A stretch of 64,000 nucleotides of DNA from Lingula anatina (taxonomy: Eukaryota; Brachiopoda; Lingulata; Lingulida; Lingulidae): the NCBI RefSeq assembly GCF_001039355.2, contig NW_019775653.1, forward strand, positions 110,431-174,430. Reading direction: 5' to 3'. The translations under genes were made by a program, and so were the position numbers. A model generated the notes under the pieces. It worked only from the letters and a program-made list of their open reading frames with translations, searched no databases and was not told where the DNA came from. Below, piece after piece: positions 14,401-64,000 of this stretch; position 1 is the first letter of the stretch, and the number at the start of each line of letters is the position of its first letter.

Positions 14401-15953
14401 GTATCTCTGTTTTGTTTCTCAGCTAGCCTAATAACAGTCTGATTTCTTATGGTTCATCCTGCAAACTGTTCTGATCTGTTTCTGATTTTTTAGCATTGGA
14501 ACTTTAGCGTAATAAAAGAACGGGTAGGGCCATCTCCGCACTATAACCAAGAAAATGGAGAAATAACTCAATTTATCGAGCGAGAAAATAAGCGAAATAT
14601 TAATTGAACGAAAAATTGCTGGTGAGGCTGTAAAGAAATTATTAGAGAGTGATTGCTCAAAAAAAAAAAAAAAAAAAAAAAAAAAAGGTTCAAGATAGAT
14701 AACTTCAAAATTGATTTTACTTTTAATGTAATTTCTATCGTCTTTATCTATCTATCGTCTTTAAAATAATTGTTTATTACCTTCTATAAAATCAGTTCTT
14801 TAGTTAAAAAGGTTTGACATATTTAACACCGATTGAATACATTTCAACGGTATAACAACACGTGTGAGAATTCTTAGTAGGCAGTAATACGAATATCTAA
14901 AATGAATTTACTAAAAAGCCTTAAAACAAACGAAGATTACGTTTGATTACAATATTGTAACACTGTCGTACCATGTCGACAGTATTTAATTGAAGTACAT
15001 TAATTAATTAAATAATTGGGCAAAATAAACATTGAACTTCGAATTCATGATTGTTGTCGCCTTATGGTTCTTCTCACACTCAGTGTACTAAAGGGATACA
15101 GTCTGTTCTGGTTCATTTTGACGGGTCCTTTCATGTAAATGATCTCCAAGGGTTTTTCCTTCCTTTCACAAGTTTCCCATAAGTTTGTACCCTGGTCTCG
15201 AGCGAAGGGGGGGGGGGGGGGGGGGTCCGTTTCGTTGAAACTCCTACGTTAATAGTTTGAAAATCTTTAAAATTAATTAAATGTGGTCAACCTCTCAAAG
15301 TGAACCAGTACAGACAAATTTTTTTATGTATACTGTTCTATGTGAAAGGGCCATTGACGGGATTCAGTTTGTCTGGAACGAAATCGCAAATTGAACCTGC
15401 AAACGCGTTTGAATGCTTTTCTTTTTTTATTTATGAAAAGGTGAGGCAAATGATTGGCATTAAGAGGAAAGTATCAGAAATGTTATAAAAATCCGTTTTA
15501 TCATAATATGTCATTTATCTTCCACGGCTTTCAAACAGTATAAAATATAATAAAACAGACAAACTGTTATATATCTCATTGTTGCTAAAACGTATGAAGA
15601 ATCATCACCTGATTTTCCAAGATTGTTCCATTGACTGCAAAATGTCCCGGCTGTAAAGTGGTGCTTTCTGAAGACTGATCTAGCGTAGCGGGGGCGTACA
15701 GAGTACAGTTCCCAGTATCGCCCTCGTATGTGTAATAACGACAGTTTTGCAACTGGGAGCATTTAAAGCTGCAGATGCCCTGCTTCAAGGTCTGCGCGCT
15801 GTCCAGGTAGTATACCTCCGATGTGGAATATTTTCTGCTAAAACTAGAAAAGATCGTGTTTTGTGACTTGCAAACTTCGTCATTTTTCGTCGCTTCTGTA
15901 TTCACAATTAGTAAAAAGAATCCCAGGAAAAACAAGACCTTGAAGAAAAGCAT
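1489..15953 (-). CDS. Secreted multidomain protein: PAN, EGF, EAR-like, three discoidin domains and SUEL lectin (21 exons)
   Basis: Joined minus-strand exons (high to low): 15953-15609, 13343-13208, 12680-12575, 12151-11907, 11652-11456, 11177-11064, 9885-9750, 9382-9183, 8613-8463, 8272-8177, 7879-7728, 7296-7080, 6672-6391, 6057-5846, 5349-5251, 4893-4752, 4138-3909, 3484-3371, 2794-2647, 2407-2215, 1774-1489. They total 3801 nt, an open frame of 1266 codons plus TAA, with compatible phases at every junction. Domain order by residue: signal peptide (1-22), PAN/apple (about 30-105), EGF-like (116-160), EAR/EPTP-like (161-277), discoidin 1 (278-426), unrecognised region (427-698), SUEL/galactose-binding lectin (699-792), discoidin 2 (793-943), discoidin 3 (944-1107), EAR-like (1108-1266). 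No membrane segment follows the signal, so the product is probably secreted. A role in glycan binding, adhesion or immunity is inference from the domains. The start was set at 15953 because the hydrophobic signal follows at once; an in-frame ATG lies 27 codons upstream at 16034. The exon 8 donor (GTACGG) is the least certain junction. Confidence 0.8.
2647..4138 (-). CDS. Lectin-like gene exons 17-19: discoidin domain 3
   Basis: Exons 4138-3909, 3484-3371 and 2794-2647. Shows PLGVASGAIPDAALS, GGNAWVPTASTNNYLQIDL, the middle strand QWTIKFKLYHTQT, and a terminal VRIEVYGYRS. The middle exon is 114 nt, as in domain 1. Its donor is GC (GCAAGT, exon low end 3371); the protein pattern and phase leave little doubt. 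Confidence 0.85.
4562..4741 (-). pseudogene. Truncated duplicate of a discoidin exon with its upstream intron
   Basis: About 4562-4741 is clearly similar to 6001-6180, which covers the start of discoidin-2 exon 14 and the intron before it. Read on the minus strand from 4620 it gives ALGMQGGTISDST, matching ALGMQSGAISDSS. Homology stops near 4562, before the rest of the exon, and a stop follows soon. A TA microsatellite lies at 4478-4496. Splice-site use looks unlikely. Confidence 0.75.
4752..6057 (-). CDS. Lectin-like gene exons 14-16: discoidin domain 2
   Basis: Exons 6057-5846, 5349-5251 and 4893-4752. Visible are ALGMQSGAISDSSITASS (the classical F5/8C start), AWCAQSNTANEYIQVDLG, GYKVNISEDGSSF and RYVRLVATQW...FEVYGYNE. 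The spike loop and beta-strand pattern match phosphoinositide/glycan-binding discoidin domains. A degenerate copy of its first exon lies at 4562-4620. Confidence 0.9.
6391..6672 (-). CDS. Lectin-like gene exon 13: SUEL-type galactose-binding lectin domain
   Basis: A complete single-exon SUEL domain: VCDGDTVSITCPEG, the FYGKTDPSIC strand, GYCEGKPTCSVPV, then DPCLYVRKYLTVTYRC. The YGxTD and DPCxxxxKYLxVxYxC motifs form the sugar-binding core in rhamnose/galactose-binding lectins. The donor GTAGGT at 6390 was preferred over GTTCAA because it gives the phase required by exon 14. Confidence 0.9.
   Translation of the reverse strand: MTLTPPSLCAMAIPSPLPVQRERGFKLKTRFTGKQTRVSVLAVTPIAQHVRTQTLWHMFKATARANRPVPCLWPPMSTPVCTSGSTLQSLTDA
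7080..8272 (-). CDS. Lectin-like gene exons 10-12: beta-rich extracellular module before the lectin domain
   Basis: Exons 8272-8177, 7879-7728 and 7296-7080. The translation runs through DMDYTFPEDGEIIGWEF, LRFQVWRAE, FKLVAQNIYV and RGDYFGFTWP strands, ending with a two-cysteine segment (NVCGLSG...SLTCDFG). I recall similar strand patterns in secreted proteins of marine invertebrates but cannot name a family. It probably folds as a beta-sandwich. Confidence 0.65.
8463..8613 (-). CDS. Lectin-like gene exon 9: unrecognised cysteine-bearing segment
   Basis: About 50 residues beginning VPRGFRCDLSEVSES and holding a CCHSYQTG motif, read in phase 0. It joins exon 10 in phase 1 through a GTTAGT donor. 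No family recognised. The adjacent intron on the high side carries a roughly 213-bp tandem duplication. Confidence 0.6.
8629..9043. repeat. Two-copy tandem duplication (about 213-bp unit) in an intron
   Basis: 8629-8841 and 8842-9043 align over nearly their whole length. Each starts AAATAACAAAAT, passes TTGGCCAATT and ends in CCACCCCACCCCTAAAAA. The copies differ by scattered substitutions and small indels. They lie between exons 8 and 9 of the lectin-like gene. Confidence 0.85.
9183..9382 (-). CDS. Lectin-like gene exon 8: unrecognised module, first part
   Basis: Encodes about 67 residues, including KVNVFAWSTVHQAYLGVG. I do not recognise the family. The low end was set at 9183 (donor GTACGG), because it restores phase 0 into exon 9, whose protein-like frame demands it. 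The neighbouring donor at 9178 would shift the frame. This is the weakest junction of the gene. Confidence 0.55.
9750..11652 (-). CDS. Lectin-like gene exons 5-7: discoidin (F5/8 type C) domain 1
   Basis: Exons 11652-11456, 11177-11064 and 9885-9750. Hallmarks: the NAWCSDS and YLQVDLGQAYIVTKVATKG strands, a central QWVTKYQLNYT strand, and a terminal RRIRFVV followed by MRFEIYTR. The three-exon split (197/114/136 nt) recurs in domains 2 and 3 with the same internal phases (0, 0, 1), so the domains arose by duplication of a three-exon block. Confidence 0.85.
11907..12680 (-). CDS. Lectin-like gene exons 3-4: first EAR/EPTP-like repeat region
   Basis: Exons 12680-12575 and 12151-11907. The translation has the EAR/EPTP signature twice: a hydrophobic strand, then Y-x-W before an FxxVQ-like strand (for example DIYRWVEEKGSYEYVQRL). 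EAR repeats are predicted to form seven-bladed propellers in extracellular proteins; only part of a propeller is visible here. Assignment rests on pattern, not on a profile search. Confidence 0.6.
13208..13343 (-). CDS. Lectin-like gene exon 2: EGF-like domain
   Basis: Encodes about 45 residues with seven cysteines, including the C-x-C pair near the end (TCEC) expected of EGF modules. Acceptor TCTAG at the high end, donor GTTAGT at the low end, exit phase 1. This short single-domain exon is too small to show as a free-standing reading frame. Confidence 0.75.
13344..15608. other. Intron 1 of the lectin-like gene
   Basis: No further exon found. Holds an A-run at 14659-14686, a G-run of about 19 at 15207-15225 and an A-run near 13640. 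Nothing else of note. Confidence 0.6.
15609..15953 (-). CDS. Lectin-like gene exon 1: signal peptide and PAN/apple-like domain
   Basis: Residues 1-115. Begins with a strongly hydrophobic leader (MLFFKVLFFLGFFLLIV), then a cysteine-bearing segment with the CSFKCSQLQNCRYYTYEG pattern typical of PAN/apple domains. Ends in phase 0 at a GTGATG donor. A longer form from the ATG at 16034 would add 27 residues that do not look like a signal. Confidence 0.8.
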
Positions 15954-16424
15954 GTTGGCGGAGGCAAGGTCCCTAGTTATCAGAAGCCAGTGTGAGACAG
16001 TCATCTTCCAACTGGAATTAATTTCATGCATCATTGATAGCTCACTTCATTTCAATATTTGAAATGTCACAAATCGAGTTCGATTACGTAATGTGGATAT
16101 AATATCGGTTTTATTGGGTAGGGGTTATTAGGGCACAAGTACTTTGAACCATGCCCAATACGGACAAGCCCCATTACGAAACATCGATTGAAATTTTCCA
16201 CGTTGTTGGTAAACTCTTCTTGTACGTCATTTCTTGTTCTAATATTGTCAATGCACACGTTTGACTGATACATAATAATCTTTATGGTTTCATTTTACAA
16301 GATAGTTGGCAGTCAAAACTGCTACCAAAACACTTGTTTATTTATATTACTTTATTATCAATTTTTATTAGTACTAGTTAAATATAGGTAATAGATATGT
16401 TATCTTTGTCAGAGCGTAAAAAGC

Positions 16425-16458
<34 letters not shown>

Positions 16459-16460
<2 letters not shown>

Positions 16461-16747
16461 TTTCCTGGGGTAAACGACGATTTCCCCATACTTACCAATG
16501 GTTAATGAATGCATTCCTACATCCAAAGTAACTCCCTGTTTTTTTCCCTAAAAATTTTGAAATAATCTCTTAGAGATTATTGCGGAGGTATAGTCATCTA
16601 TGAAGGTTCACGTGGTCTGATGGCAAGCACATATTCCAGAATAATTGCGATAACTGCCATAATAGAATTTATTATATTTCTATGAGTTGTTTACAATGTG
16701 TTTTTCGTTTAATATGAATTTCATATGAATAATTGTTATCCCTTCAA
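16459..16747 (+). mobile_element. TTAA-type non-autonomous element, copy 1
   Basis: Reverse complement of most of the element at 62321-62666, including TTACCAATGGTTAATGAAT, the CACGTGGTCTGA segment, the TTTCTATGAGTTGTTTACAA segment and an inner end TTGTTATCCCTTCAA at 16733-16747. The other end is replaced by a long A-run, so this copy is degraded. Confidence 0.75.
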
Positions 16748-17566
16748 TGTTGGCTGCAGCAGTGGTACATATTGCCACAATGATAGTGCGCAAATTGTAG
16801 GCTACGCTCTGCGATCACTGAAAACCCAACTAACGCAATGCAAGGAGCAAGAAAAAATGTGGATCAATCTCGACGCAGCTTTTTTTCTGTGTATTATTTC
16901 ACAATGTCACTGCTGTGCGGGAATAACCCGCAACCATACTAAACCTTAACAAATTCGACAATCAATTTTTGAAGGCATGGTTCGTCCTCAATAATTTTCA
17001 TTACAGGCCTATGTATTTCTGTAATCCTACAGTCACTCACCTCCAGATTGTTTACGCGCTTAGGACTTGGCCAACTACATATTTATATGCACTTGACAAG
17101 TAAGTTTTTGTTTCTCAATTTTATAAATGCCTAAGGTAGGCCTATGAATTACTGATAGATTAAGTTTTAAACAAAAGGGCCATCAACGCTGTTGATTTAT
17201 GATTTTAGAGTAATTGAAAATGGACTGGTGACTACTGAATATGGTGTTTCCTTGAACTACATTGACACGAACATCTAGTTCGCATAACAATCAAAGACTA
17301 ATTATATCCTGGCATGGTATTTCATGTGATGCCAGTACATATTAACCCACGGATTGAGAATATTGGATTTTGTTATGCTTGGTAACGCGCAGAAGGTGAT
17401 AAGATTTCACCGCAACTTTTAAAATTCTCAAGTGCGCTTTTTAAAAAGAATTGAAATGCTGTCTTTGCTCCCTGATGGCAAACACACATTTAATTCAACA
17501 TGAAAGTTGGAACACTGCGCAAGAATATGTCATTTGATCCAGGTTCGAGGGGAAATGTTTTCTTTT

Positions 17567-17734
17567 TATATACCTTAGCCGAGGAGAGGGTTTAAAAATA
17601 GAAACGTAAGGATGGCCATTTGTGTATATATCTCAATTGACGTCAACTGGCACGTGATTAATTTTGACCAATCGCATACAAACACATTACTATCCGCGTG
17701 TCTGATGCGGGGAAGTCCACGTCTCACTGGAGAG
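17567..17734 (+). promoter_or_regulatory. Candidate SERCA promoter and non-coding first exon
   Basis: A TATATA motif lies at 17567-17572. A good donor (GAG|GTAAGG) follows at 17734/17735, and an acceptor-like TTTTAATTCAG ends at 18103, 30 nt before the SERCA ATG. A spliced 5' leader is plausible but unproven; the TSS is unknown. Confidence 0.25.
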
Positions 17735-18133
17735 GTAAGGGTTATATTTATCATAATTTGTTTTACCTAAATATCTTAAAACGCCAAGTATCATAAAACG
17801 AAATTGCTTATGTAAAATTCAGACTATATGGGATGTTATTATGCAAAGCATATGATATTTCTGAAGCAAGCAACGTAATTTATATAATTAACTTGCACCC
17901 CTACAGCTGGTCGGCGTGTGATAGCAAGCATACTCTCTCTCTCTCTCTGGAAACAGGTTGTGGGAAATCAGGCTGGAAATCCTCCGTTTCTAGCTTTGAT
18001 TTTCAATCTCAATAATTTTTCGACTGCTGGGGGTCAGTGATTTAAGGCCACACGGATCTCGGAGAGGTCTGTAGAGGGTACACGACTTAACTTTTAATTC
18101 AGATTCCCTATCTGAAGCATTCGTCCTCTCACA

Positions 18134-59492
<41,359 letters not shown>

Positions 59493-61880
59493 TCTAGAGC
59501 CATATCAACGTACAGAGAGAGAAAAAAGGAGAGGGATTGGCCAATTTGAGTCAAGACATCTTTAGTTGTGGCCCAGTTTGAGTGATTATAATCTCATCTG
59601 CATTTATAGTAAACTACAAACTTTGAAGTATAGAGAAAATTAACAGTGCTACCTCCTCACAGAGCCTACTGCTTCACATTTCCTAACGTGGTCACATTAT
59701 ACTTTATGCCACCTATCTTTTTGTTCATATTTAAACTGAATGATGAAAAAACTTAATTTGTAATGCTCTGGGGGAGTGTTCTCATTACCCTTGATTAATT
59801 CTGCTTATACTTGAAGCACTGGTGTGAACTACAATAACCTGAGCAGCATTTATTATTGATGAAACAAATTTCAGTACAAAAAGTATTTTTGGATGTGGAC
59901 TTTGTAGCGTATAACGATATGCAGCCATCATGGCTTAATTACCAGTATTTTGATAAGCTCTTTGATCTTTATACTCTTCTAGATTGGAAGATTTGTCTGT
60001 TGTACAAGACATCACTTTGCTAGGATTGTGTTGAACTGTGTCTGCAGTGCACAGTTGGCCAAGTTGATATCTATGCATATGTACATTTGCAAGGTGCTAT
60101 ATCACTGATCACTTTGACTGCTAGGTGCCCTTTAGTTTGAATAGGACAGAATTATCAGTGCTTCATTTTTTTTTTCAAAACACTTTTATTGTTTCTTTTA
60201 TGTGGTGATTTTTATATAGTAAGATTTATTTAAGGTGATCTTTAAATTGAATATTATGTCACAGCTCCAACAGAAAGTGAGCAACCAGTCACAACTAATG
60301 TAATTGATTGCACTTAGGACAACTAACACAATCATTTTTGACACTTTCTTTTTTAGCAATACCAAATAGTTTTTTAATTGCATCACATGTAATCAATTGC
60401 ACCTTGGTGGTAATGTAAAAACCCTGCCATAGTGTGACTTAATTTAAGCCATTTAGTTAAGAAAGTAGTCTATTTTATTCCAAGATTTTTGCTTGAATGT
60501 GCAATATCACCAGTTGAAAACATGCTACTTTCTAGAAGCCACAGGTTGTTAAAAAATTCTCTTATTAATGCTTTGAAGTAATTGAAAGGAAAAAAGAACA
60601 ATTCCCAGGTAGGCATGTAAATATTTGGATGACTTCTAGAGGCTGTTTCTTTATTTGATTTTGCTTTTAGTTGATTTTATACAGTTGTTAAAAACTGGAA
60701 TTAAAATGATCTGTTAGGCAGAAGGTGTTGCGTTTTTGTATTTAATTGGTTATAAGCACTAACAGGAGAGCTCATTTTAAAGTTAGTGTGATATTTATCT
60801 TATGCAATTATTTATAGCTGTCTCTCAAGTTTTGTAGAAATCTGTTGATATTCTGTTTCCCATAAACTGAACAGTCTGATGATAGTGCATGAATTTTATG
60901 GTTGTGAAAACTATAAACCCTTAAAAGAGAAGCAGGCAAGAGCCAGTTGATCGATATATATAATTACTGTTTGAGATTGATGAACATGACTACATTGTTC
61001 AGTAGATAAACACTGTATAGCTGATACTCTATCATTTACACAGATGAAGACAAGGGATAACTAGAAGGCAGAGTTTGGACACAACCTTTTTTCTTTTGAT
61101 TTTAGACAAATTACATAATCCTTGAGGGGAGAAAGATGTATTGGTCAAGATAATTTGCATTATATACTGTGTACATTGGGAGTTCTTACACAAGTATTCA
61201 TACTTTATTTGTTCAAGAAGGTGGTTGTATAGTTACTATACTCTTTTTTGACCAAAGTCATCCTTTCTGTACAGTTTGCATCTGTTTTGAAAAGTAAGGC
61301 TGTACCTTTGGTTGAACAGCATTAAAACCGAGAAATTATGAAAAAAATCATATATCTAATATGGGCACAAGTAGACTCTGTTACACCAAGCTGTTCACTC
61401 CGGGTACACAGCGTACTTCTCAAATAACATACAGTAGGAGAATATTAAAACCATTGTAAGTAAGATTTGTTTGAAGATTTTGTAATTACATTTCTTTATC
61501 CCAAAGCACAAACTGTCGGAATGTTCTCGTGTTGACGTAGTAGCGATTTCTGCCATTTGGCCAGCCCCGAGTGATTCCTACCTCATCAGTGCAGTATGAT
61601 TGGATGTACGGAATCAGCCGAGGTGAACCGAATGGATTTCTGCGTGGTGTGTGGTCTCTGATTGGTTACTGCACTGTAGACTAGGCAGGAAGGTGTTTTT
61701 TGATTGGTTACTGCACATATTAATCACCTCTTTTACACGAGTGTCCTAGTTTTTGGACAGTTCAATGTGATAACACTGAAATGTAATATTTTTCTCATCA
61801 ACATGGTCATGTCTTTGTACACTAATGTCTTGTAGAATTAGTGAAATGAAAATAAAAAATAGATGTTTTCCACAACTATA
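59493..61880 (+). other. Probable 3' UTR of the short SERCA form
   Basis: No coding potential. AT-rich; ends near a good AATAAA at 61851-61856. The 3' end is inferred from that signal only. Confidence 0.5.
61851..61856 (+). terminator. Candidate polyadenylation signal for SERCA
   Basis: AATAAA within GAAAATAAAAAATAG. Not proven by transcript data; earlier signals could also be used. Confidence 0.45.
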
Positions 61881-62320
61881 GTCTTCTTATATCATTTTAC
61901 AAGGGAGTCGTTTACGGCACGAAGGCCCACCATGGGCTGTACATCGCTTCCATCTCGAAACAAACCAACGTAAATGACAGAGACAGTCATTATGAAGTGG
62001 TAATATACGACATCGAGAACTAACCAAAGAAAGGTATTGTCTGTTTTACCCCAATATCTTTAAGACTTCATGATACACCATAATTCAAAGCCCTCTAATA
62101 TTATATAACAAAAGAACTTTTTTAAATGTGTACTTAACCAGCTAGAATTTCAAAGCACACAACCATTTTTAAAGCTTTAAAAAGAGCTCTTCTTCTTCAA
62201 AGCTCCACTTGCGAGGGGGGGGGGGGGACTAGCTCGAGAAGGTCCTGCCTGTAGTACCTACCGTAGTCAGCTAGAAACGCGACCTCTGCCATTTCCTAAC
62301 GCTGGCGGTGATCGCATCTA

Positions 62321-62666
62321 TTAAAGGGATAATAACTCTTCGTATGAGATCTATATTTCACAATAAAAACATTGTAAACAACTCATAGAAATATAATATA
62401 TTCTGTTTTACCACAAAAAAGGCAGTTATAGCTGTTATTCTGATATCTGAGCTTGTCTTCAGACCACGTGACCTCCATTGACGGCTATACTCTGTTATAA
62501 TCTCTTAAGAGATTTAAACATAAAACCAAACTTTTTAGAAAAAAAACCAGGGACTAACTTTGAATGTAAAAATGGATTCATTAACCATTGGTAAGTATGG
62601 GAAAATTGTTGTTTACTCCAGGAAAATCCATTTTTTGTCCAAAACGAAGAGTTATTATCCCTTTAA
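62321..62666. mobile_element. TTAA-type non-autonomous element, copy 2 (complete)
   Basis: Ends are an exact 23-nt inverted repeat (TTAAAGGGATAATAACTCTT plus CGT at 62321-62343; its complement at 62644-62666). TTAA at both ends fits the target site of piggyBac-like transposons. The interior has a palindromic TCTCTTAAGAGA centre and no open frame. The copy at 16459-16747 lies in the opposite orientation. Confidence 0.85.
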
Positions 62667-63157
62667 CATTTACAGTTTACAGTGACAATTATATTGTTGT
62701 ATTGGGGAATACGTGTTGACTGACAAAGCCTAGTTGTATTCAGTTATCATGTCATCAATGTACCCGCACCTGTGCGCAGGTGCTTGTTAATTTGGTTTCA
62801 GGCGCGGGTTGATAGCGGGTGATTTTTACGTTGGTTATTAATTTTATGATTCAAATTACACCTTGTCCCTTTGAGTCTGGACTTTATTTAAACCTGTGAT
62901 ATTTGCACCGGTATCAACTACTTTTGTAAAAAAAGTTTAAGAATGACCCAAAACATGGATAGTCTAAACTGGACGAATTACCGGTATAATTCGTCTATGG
63001 TACAAAGAAGTCATCTTTCCTGATCCCACGTCAGTCTGTTATGTCACCGTGATTATATGGTCTCTCTAGCTATCTTGGTGCGGAAAATATTGTGGTAGAT
63101 CCTTAGATTGAAACTGATTTGAGTCCGTTAACATGTAATCAGTCGTCTCTGCCACTG

Positions 63158-63167
63158 TATATATAAA
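63158..63167 (+). promoter_or_regulatory. Candidate TATA box of the gene at 63196
   Basis: TATATATAAA lies 29-38 nt before the ATG. If used, the 5' leader would be only a few nucleotides; the ATG at 63217 would then be a plausible alternative start. Confidence 0.5.
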
Positions 63168-63195
63168 GCCCTGATCCTGTCGTAACGCTAAATAG

Positions 63196-63401
63196 ATGCC
63201 ATTCAACACTGAAAACATGACCGTTGTTCGTACATTAGTTGTGTTAGTTTTTATGCACGCATATATTTTTGCTGAAGAACTCATACAGCATGGCGGGTTT
63301 GAAGAGGAGGGGTACACGGCGTTTTGGGAGTGTAGAGGGTGCAGTATGACACGTGTACAAGACAGTCACGGAGGAACATATGCACTGAAAGTGGAAAACA
63401 G
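63196..63401 (+). CDS. First exon of a secreted protein with a CBM-like N-terminus (possibly GH10 family), gene continues past window
   Basis: Starts at 63196 or, more likely by signal peptide shape, at 63217 (MTVVRTLVVLVFMHAYIFA). The mature start ELIQHGGFEEEGYTAFWECR, then DSHGGTYALKVENR, follows the pattern I associate with carbohydrate-binding modules (CBM4/9/22 type) that precede GH10 xylanase-like domains in invertebrates. The exon ends at AACAG|GTACAT (63401). The rest is not recognisable before the window ends, so the enzyme assignment is tentative. Confidence 0.5.
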
Positions 63402-64000
63402 GTACATTTATTTATTTATTTATTTATTTATTTTTTAAACGCAACTAAAATTTTCCAACTCAATAAAAATGTAAATACTGTTCGGTGACAGTAATTAACT
63501 AAAACTACCCTGCTCCACCCGCAGTCTTAAGAATACAGAATCTGCTTTAAATAAAGCCTATATATGGATAAGTCAGAAATGAACGCAATATGTTCTTCAA
63601 GACACTAAAAAGATTTTGGTATTTGAGAATATATTTTCTCACGTTGTGAAATTAAACCGTGTTACACTGATAAATATGTTTAAGTTGTACATGTCTGATG
63701 TGAAGTTTGATATGTACCTTGGTCCCAGAAGAAATACGGAAACTGAGGTCAATGTTCCTAGCACAACTGTTTGATGTGATGGCTCGTTTTGTGAATATGG
63801 TACATGTAGGAAATTTTATTTAAAAAAGTGCAAATACCAGGAATTCCAGGATGTGGTATGTTTCTTGGGACGCAAATCAGTAACAAGGTGTATGTGTACG
63901 TATAAAATATCAAACTTCTTAAAGAAATAAATTATCAATTTAACGTACGAAAACACTGGCGTAAAATTTAAAATGGGATCTTCTGAAAGTTCTCGCGTCA
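63402..64000. other. Intron start of the gene at 63196, to the window end
   Basis: Holds a TTTA microsatellite (about 63407-63432). No second exon recognised. Confidence 0.5.

Larger units (their letters stand above)
16035..18133. other. Head-to-head intergenic region between the lectin-like gene and SERCA
   Basis: The two genes are transcribed away from each other. The region holds an A-run (16427-16458), a copy of the TTAA-type element (about 16459-16747) and candidate SERCA 5' leader signals. No protein-like frame was recognised. Confidence 0.6.
61881..63195. other. Intergenic region between SERCA and the next gene
   Basis: Holds a G-run (about 62216-62228) and the TTAA-type element (62321-62666). 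No exon recognised. Confidence 0.6.

Overview
The window is animal nuclear DNA: AT-rich, with genes split into short exons separated by long introns with GT-AG (once GC-AG) boundaries, microsatellites and small inverted-repeat transposons. The extracellular gene (discoidin, SUEL-lectin, EAR/EPTP-like, PAN and EGF modules) and a GH10/CBM-like secreted protein start suggest a marine invertebrate. A mollusc or other lophotrochozoan is my best guess, because the TTAA element ends resemble repeats I recall from molluscs. An invertebrate deuterostome is not excluded.

Layout. 1-1488: no gene seen. 15953-1489 (minus strand): a 21-exon gene whose joined frame stays open for 1266 codons. It encodes a secreted protein with the order signal peptide, PAN/apple, EGF, EAR-like, discoidin 1, an unrecognised region, SUEL lectin, discoidin 2, discoidin 3, EAR-like. 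15954-18133: a roughly 2 kb head-to-head intergenic region. 18134-59492 (plus strand): a complete SERCA (sarco/endoplasmic reticulum Ca2+-ATPase) gene. About 59493-61880: its 3' UTR. 63196 onward (plus strand): the first exon of a probable secreted carbohydrate-binding protein.

The most notable system is in the SERCA gene. Three exons are each present as adjacent, diverged, intact duplicate copies of identical length and phase: the exon for M4 with the PEGLP calcium-site motif (94 nt), the M7 exon (86 nt), and the L7-8 luminal loop/M8 exon (134 nt). None of these lengths is divisible by three, so using both copies or neither would break the frame; each pair must be mutually exclusive. Together with two alternative C-termini this one locus could make 16 pump isoforms. 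One C-terminus adds an eleventh hydrophobic segment; the other ends in a dilysine KKRL. All catalytic and Ca2+-binding residues are kept in every combination, so the variation appears to tune transport rather than inactivate it.

Other structure includes three copies of a hairpin-forming MITE family in SERCA introns, a second short inverted-repeat element, a TTAA-flanked element with copies on both sides of the SERCA gene, two perfect or near-perfect palindromes, a truncated duplicate of a discoidin exon, and intronic tandem duplications. All coordinates were read by eye; splice junctions were accepted when the phase, the consensus and the protein family agreed.
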